Shown here in pieces: positions 61,279 through 64,000 of a stretch of DNA of 64,000 nucleotides. The position numbers were made by a program, and so were the translations under genes. Below the pieces are notes generated by a model. The model ran no database searches. It had not been told where the DNA came from and worked only from the letters and a program-made list of their open reading frames with translations. The stretch is from Mesorhizobium sp. M1D.F.Ca.ET.043.01.1.1. GTDB lineage: Bacteria; Pseudomonadota; Alphaproteobacteria; Rhizobiales; Rhizobiaceae. How positions within the stretch are numbered: position 1 is the first letter of the stretch; each line of letters begins with the position of its first letter. Location: positions 5,035,001-5,099,000 of the forward strand of contig NZ_CP034444.1 in the NCBI RefSeq assembly GCF_003952385.1, read 5' to 3'.

Positions 61279-61364
61279 CCAGCAAGCGCATCATTCTAAC
61301 CAGTCGGACCGGCTTATCCTCCTCCCAAGCGCGGTTCAGATCGGGGCGGTCGCCAATGACCGCC

Positions 61365-61413
61365 CTCTTTGTCGGCCCGCTCTTTTTGTCGGCCCACTCT
61401 TTTTGTCGGCAAC
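61365..61413. repeat. Three tandem 15-17-bp repeats upstream of an SDR gene
   Basis: CTCTTTGTCGGCCCG, CTCTTTTTGTCGGCCCA and CTCTTTTTGTCGGCAAC follow one another at 61365-61413. They lie about 70-120 bp before the ATG and may be slippage products or stacked protein sites. Confidence 0.7.
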
Positions 61414-61484
61414 AGCCGCTTGCCACGACCCCGATCATTTGCGATGCCACGTCTTCTTCCAGCAGCGACCGGGGAGGGACGACG

Positions 61485-62246
61485 ATGACCGCCATGCAAG
61501 AGAAAACCGCCATCGTTACCGGCGCCGGCACCGGCATCGGCAAGAGCGTCGCCACGACGCTGCTCAAGGCTGGCTGGAACACCGTCTTTTGCGGCCGGCG
61601 CAAGAAGGTGCTGGAAGAGGCGATAGCCGAAGCCGGGAAGACGAGCGCCAAGGCGCTTGGCGTTGCCTGCGACATCAGCAAGCCGGGCGAGGTCGACGAC
61701 ATGTTCGAGACGGTGGTGGAGGCGTTCGGGCGCGTCGATCTGCTCTTCAACAATGCCGGCATGGGCTACAAGTCGACGCTGATCGACGAGATCCCGGTCG
61801 AGGTGTGGAACGATGTCGTGGGCGTCAACCTCACCGGCTCGTTCCTGTGCGCCCGCGCCGCCTTCGGCGTCATGCGCCGGCAAAAGCCGATGGGCGGCCG
61901 CATCATCAACAACGGCTCGGTGTCGGCCTATGCGCCACGTCCGGGCTCGGTGCCCTATACGGCGACCAAGCATGCCATCACCGGCTTGACCAGGACGCTG
62001 GCGCTCGACGGCCGGCCCTTCGACATCGCCTGCGGCCAGATCGATATCGGCAACGCGCTGACCGAGATGGCGCAGCCGATGACGGTCGGCGTGCCGCAGG
62101 CCAATGGCTCGATCGCCGCCGAAGCGGTGATGGATGTGCAGCGCGTCGCCGACGCGGTGCTCCACATGGCGAGCCTGCCGCTCGACGCCAATGTCCTGTT
62201 CATGACCGTGATGGCCACGAAGATGCCGTTCGTCGGCCGCGGGTGA
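61485..62246 (+). CDS. Short-chain dehydrogenase/reductase
   Basis: A 253-residue classical SDR. The cofactor motif is AIVTGAGTGIGKSVATTLLK, with VACDISKPGEVDDM, LLFNNAGMGYKSTLID, GVNLTGSFLCARAAFGVM, catalytic Ser in RIINNGSVSAYAPRP and Tyr/Lys in VPYTATKHAITGLTRTLA. The start at 61485 (MTAMQEKTAIVTG) follows GGGGAGGGACG; the ORF extends 43 codons upstream through the tandem repeats, which are non-coding. Substrate not identifiable. It is convergent with the aminotransferase gene, 11 bp between stops. Confidence 0.9.
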   Translation: MTAMQEKTAIVTGAGTGIGKSVATTLLKAGWNTVFCGRRKKVLEEAIAEAGKTSAKALGVACDISKPGEVDDMFETVVEAFGRVDLLFNNAGMGYKSTLIDEIPVEVWNDVVGVNLTGSFLCARAAFGVMRRQKPMGGRIINNGSVSAYAPRPGSVPYTATKHAITGLTRTLALDGRPFDIACGQIDIGNALTEMAQPMTVGVPQANGSIAAEAVMDVQRVADAVLHMASLPLDANVLFMTVMATKMPFVGRG

Positions 62247-62257
62247 GGGCTGAAGTT

Positions 62258-63442
62258 CTACTTCTTCAAGAACGCCTCGATCCGCTCCAGTGCGCGCAGG
62301 ATGTTCTCCTCGGAATTGGCGTAGGAAAGCCGGACATAGCCTTCGCCGAGGACGCCGAAATCGGGGCCGCCGATGAGCGCCACGCCGGCGTCCTCCAACA
62401 GCGCGGAAGCAAGTTTCTTGGCCTTCCAACCGGTCTTCGACACGTTGGGGAAGGCATAGAAGGCGCCCTTCGGCGTGATGCAGGAAATGCCGGGGAGCGC
62501 GTTGAGGCCCTCGACGACGATCTTCCTCCGGTTGTCGAAGGCCCGCATCATCTTTTCGACATCGTCCTGCGGGCCGTCTATGGCCGCGATGCCGGCATAC
62601 TGGCTCGGCGCATTGACGCAGGACCAGCAATTCACAGCCAGCTTGCGCACCTTGTCGTAGAGATGGGCGCCTTTTTCGCCGTTCGGCCAGACCGACCAGC
62701 CCATGCGCCAGCCGGTCATCGCCCAGGTCTTCGACCAGCCGTTGAGCACGATCAGCCGGTCGCGGATCTCCGGGAAGTTGAGCAGCGAGCAATGCCTCTC
62801 GCCGTCATAGGTCATGACGTCGTAGATCTCGTCGGACAGGATCGCGACCTCAGGGTGCTTTTCCAGGCCCTTGACCAGCTTCTCGATCTCGGCGCGCGGC
62901 GTGACTCCGCCGGTCGGGTTGGCCGGCGAATTGAGGATCAGGAGCCTTGTCTTCGGCGTTATCAGCGCCAGCGTCTCTTCGGCCGAGAAGGCAAAGCCGT
63001 TCTCCTCGCGGATCGGCACCGGAATTGGATCCGCGCCGGTGAACTCGATCATCGAGCGATAGATCGGAAAGCCCGGGTCCGGATAAAGGATTTCCGCGCC
63101 CGGTTCGCCGAACATCAGGATCGCGGCGAACATGGTCGGCTTGCCGCCGGGCAGGATCATCACGTTTTCGGGCGACACCTCGACGCCGGTGGTGGTCAGC
63201 GTGCGGCGCACCACCGCCTCGCGTGTGGCGAGCAGCCCGTTGGCCGGCGTATAGCCATGATGGCCGTCGCGCAGCGCCTTGATCGCCGCCTCGACGATGT
63301 GCTGCGGCGTCTTGAAGTCGGGCTGGCCGATGCCGAGATTGATGATGTCGCGGCCTTGATGGGCAAGCGCGGTGGCTCGCGCCAGCACCGCAAACGCATT
63401 TTCCTCGCCGAGGCGGTCGAAGGCCGCGATCGTGTGGAGCAT
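62258..63442 (-). CDS. PLP-dependent aminotransferase class I/II (aspartate aminotransferase-like)
   Basis: A 394-residue fold-type I aminotransferase. It has NLGIGQPDFKTPQHIVEAAI, YTPANGLLATREAVVRR, VMILPGGKPTMFAAIL, NSPANPTGGV (Asn-binding the PLP ring), ILSDEIYDVM (Asp-x-x-Tyr), the Schiff-base Lys in LNGWSKTWAMTGWRMGW and YVRLSYANSEENI with the carboxylate-binding Arg. The start is ATG 63442; the extension to 63508 is not conserved. The substrate could be aspartate or another amino acid; no pathway genes are adjacent. Divergent from the GNAT gene. Confidence 0.9.
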   Translation of the reverse strand: MLHTIAAFDRLGEENAFAVLARATALAHQGRDIINLGIGQPDFKTPQHIVEAAIKALRDGHHGYTPANGLLATREAVVRRTLTTTGVEVSPENVMILPGGKPTMFAAILMFGEPGAEILYPDPGFPIYRSMIEFTGADPIPVPIREENGFAFSAEETLALITPKTRLLILNSPANPTGGVTPRAEIEKLVKGLEKHPEVAILSDEIYDVMTYDGERHCSLLNFPEIRDRLIVLNGWSKTWAMTGWRMGWSVWPNGEKGAHLYDKVRKLAVNCWSCVNAPSQYAGIAAIDGPQDDVEKMMRAFDNRRKIVVEGLNALPGISCITPKGAFYAFPNVSKTGWKAKKLASALLEDAGVALIGGPDFGVLGEGYVRLSYANSEENILRALERIEAFLKK

Positions 63443-63525
63443 TTTTCCCGTCCCTGTGGTTCTTTCTGTTGGCGAGCGTTTTTGTGAGCGTCCGTCGAGA
63501 AAAGTCAAACGGATTGGAGTTCCCC

Positions 63526-64000
63526 GTGTCAGAAAATATTGGGGTGTCGGAAAGTCTCAAAGAGTGGCGGCCGCGCCCGCGTCCGGAACGCAAGGCGCTC
63601 GAAGGCCGCACCGTCAGGCTCGAACCGTTGAGCGCGGCGAAGCATGGCGACGGGCTCTACGAGGCGTCGTCGGTGTCGGATGCCGGCGGCCGCTTCGCCT
63701 GGCTGCCGGACTATCCGCCGGAAACCCGCGCCGCTTTCCAGCCATGGCTGGACAAGGTCGAGGCGAGCGAGGATCCGCTATTCTTCGCCGTCATCGACAA
63801 GGCGAGCGGCAAGGTTGCGGGACGCCAGACATTGATGCGCATCGATGCCGCCAACGGCGTCATCGAGATCGGCAACATCTATTGGGGGCCGCTGATCTCG
63901 CGCAAGCCGCAGGCGACCGAGGCGCAGTTCCTGTTCACGAAATATGCCTTCGACGAGCTCGGCTATCGCCGCTACGAATGGAAATGCAACAACCGCAACG
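63526..64000 (+). CDS. GNAT-family N-acetyltransferase, N-terminal part (cut by window end)
   Basis: 158 codons open to the window edge. The GTG start at 63526 is preceded by TTGGAG and gives MSENIGVSESLKEW, then ALEGRTVRLEPLSAAKHGDG, DPLFFAVIDKASGKVAGRQT, IEIGNIYWGPLISRKPQATE and YAFDELGYRRYEWKCNNRN. This is the RimJ/RimL-type acetyltransferase layout (the ribosomal or small-molecule amine acetylating group). The CoA loop is partly replaced by SRKPQATEAQFL, as in the Acetyltransf_3 subgroup. The C-terminus lies outside the window. Confidence 0.88.
   Translation, partial: MSENIGVSESLKEWRPRPRPERKALEGRTVRLEPLSAAKHGDGLYEASSVSDAGGRFAWLPDYPPETRAAFQPWLDKVEASEDPLFFAVIDKASGKVAGRQTLMRIDAANGVIEIGNIYWGPLISRKPQATEAQFLFTKYAFDELGYRRYEWKCNNRN

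Noticed and set aside
61365..61413. Short tandem repeats considered as a CRISPR array
   Set aside because: Units are 15-17 bp with no spacers and no cas genes; the same holds for 32424-32468.
61253..63487. A 744-codon open frame running through the SDR gene and antisense to the aminotransferase
   Set aside because: It covers two well-supported genes in other frames and the tandem repeats; no domain visible.

Overview
The window is a GC-rich chromosomal segment of an alphaproteobacterium of the order Hyphomicrobiales, most likely Mesorhizobium or a close relative. The evidence is an Omp10-type lipoprotein, a CpdR-type receiver, homospermidine synthase, a suhB/MmgR-type small RNA, a ROSE thermometer before an Hsp20 gene, and dispersed palindromic intergenic repeats like those I remember from Mesorhizobium. 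There are 55 protein genes (two cut by the window ends), two tRNAs and one small RNA. I see no transposase, integrase, phage gene, plasmid origin or CRISPR array.

Bases 1-12450 hold one large catabolic unit. Ten tightly packed minus-strand genes run from a LacI-type regulator through a 1,5-anhydro-D-fructose-reductase-like protein, a CoA-transferase, an enoyl-CoA hydratase, an aldehyde dehydrogenase, a complete carbohydrate ABC importer and a GMC oxidoreductase. A divergent DUF993 gene faces them. Two near-identical 12-bp palindromes lie between the divergent genes, one of them exactly between the -35 and -10 boxes of the DUF993 promoter. Together they suggest a regulon for an unusual (anhydro)sugar that joins sugar oxidation/reduction to acyl-CoA chemistry. 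This is the best candidate here for an undescribed pathway.

Bases 12550-18430 form a small surface-glycan locus. It has GDP-mannose dehydratase, GDP-fucose synthase, a fucosyltransferase-like protein with a helical-repeat tail and, convergent to them, a protein joining a glycosyltransferase-like half to an alginate-lyase (PL5-like) half.

Bases 18700-26050 are mixed: a tiny lipoprotein, tRNA-Val(GAC), cpdR, an N-formylglutamate amidohydrolase, the small RNA beside an inositol-monophosphatase-family gene, an alpha/beta hydrolase, the heat-shock unit, an unrecognised ORF of atypical composition and a threonine-aldolase-like gene. Bases 26054-32385 carry gltB-gltD (glutamate synthase).

Bases 32460-46450 are mostly envelope genes: a DUF459 protein lacking its SGNH catalytic residues, a lytic transglycosylase, galU, an outer-membrane barrel, kdsD, NfeD/SPFH, hemH, a 5'-nucleotidase with a LysM tail, omp10 and homospermidine synthase. 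Bases 46450-64000 carry a DUF3445 protein, the pabB-pabC folate pair, a helix-hairpin-helix membrane protein, an M3 peptidase, a sigma-54-type response regulator, a DUF882/M15 protein, tRNA-Gln(TTG), an AraC/SDR divergent pair with an operator-like direct repeat, eda, trhO, a DUF533 protein, a perfect CtrA box, an SDR, an aminotransferase and the start of a GNAT gene.

Starts were chosen from alignable N-termini and Shine-Dalgarno sequences. Family names come from recognising motifs, not from database searches.
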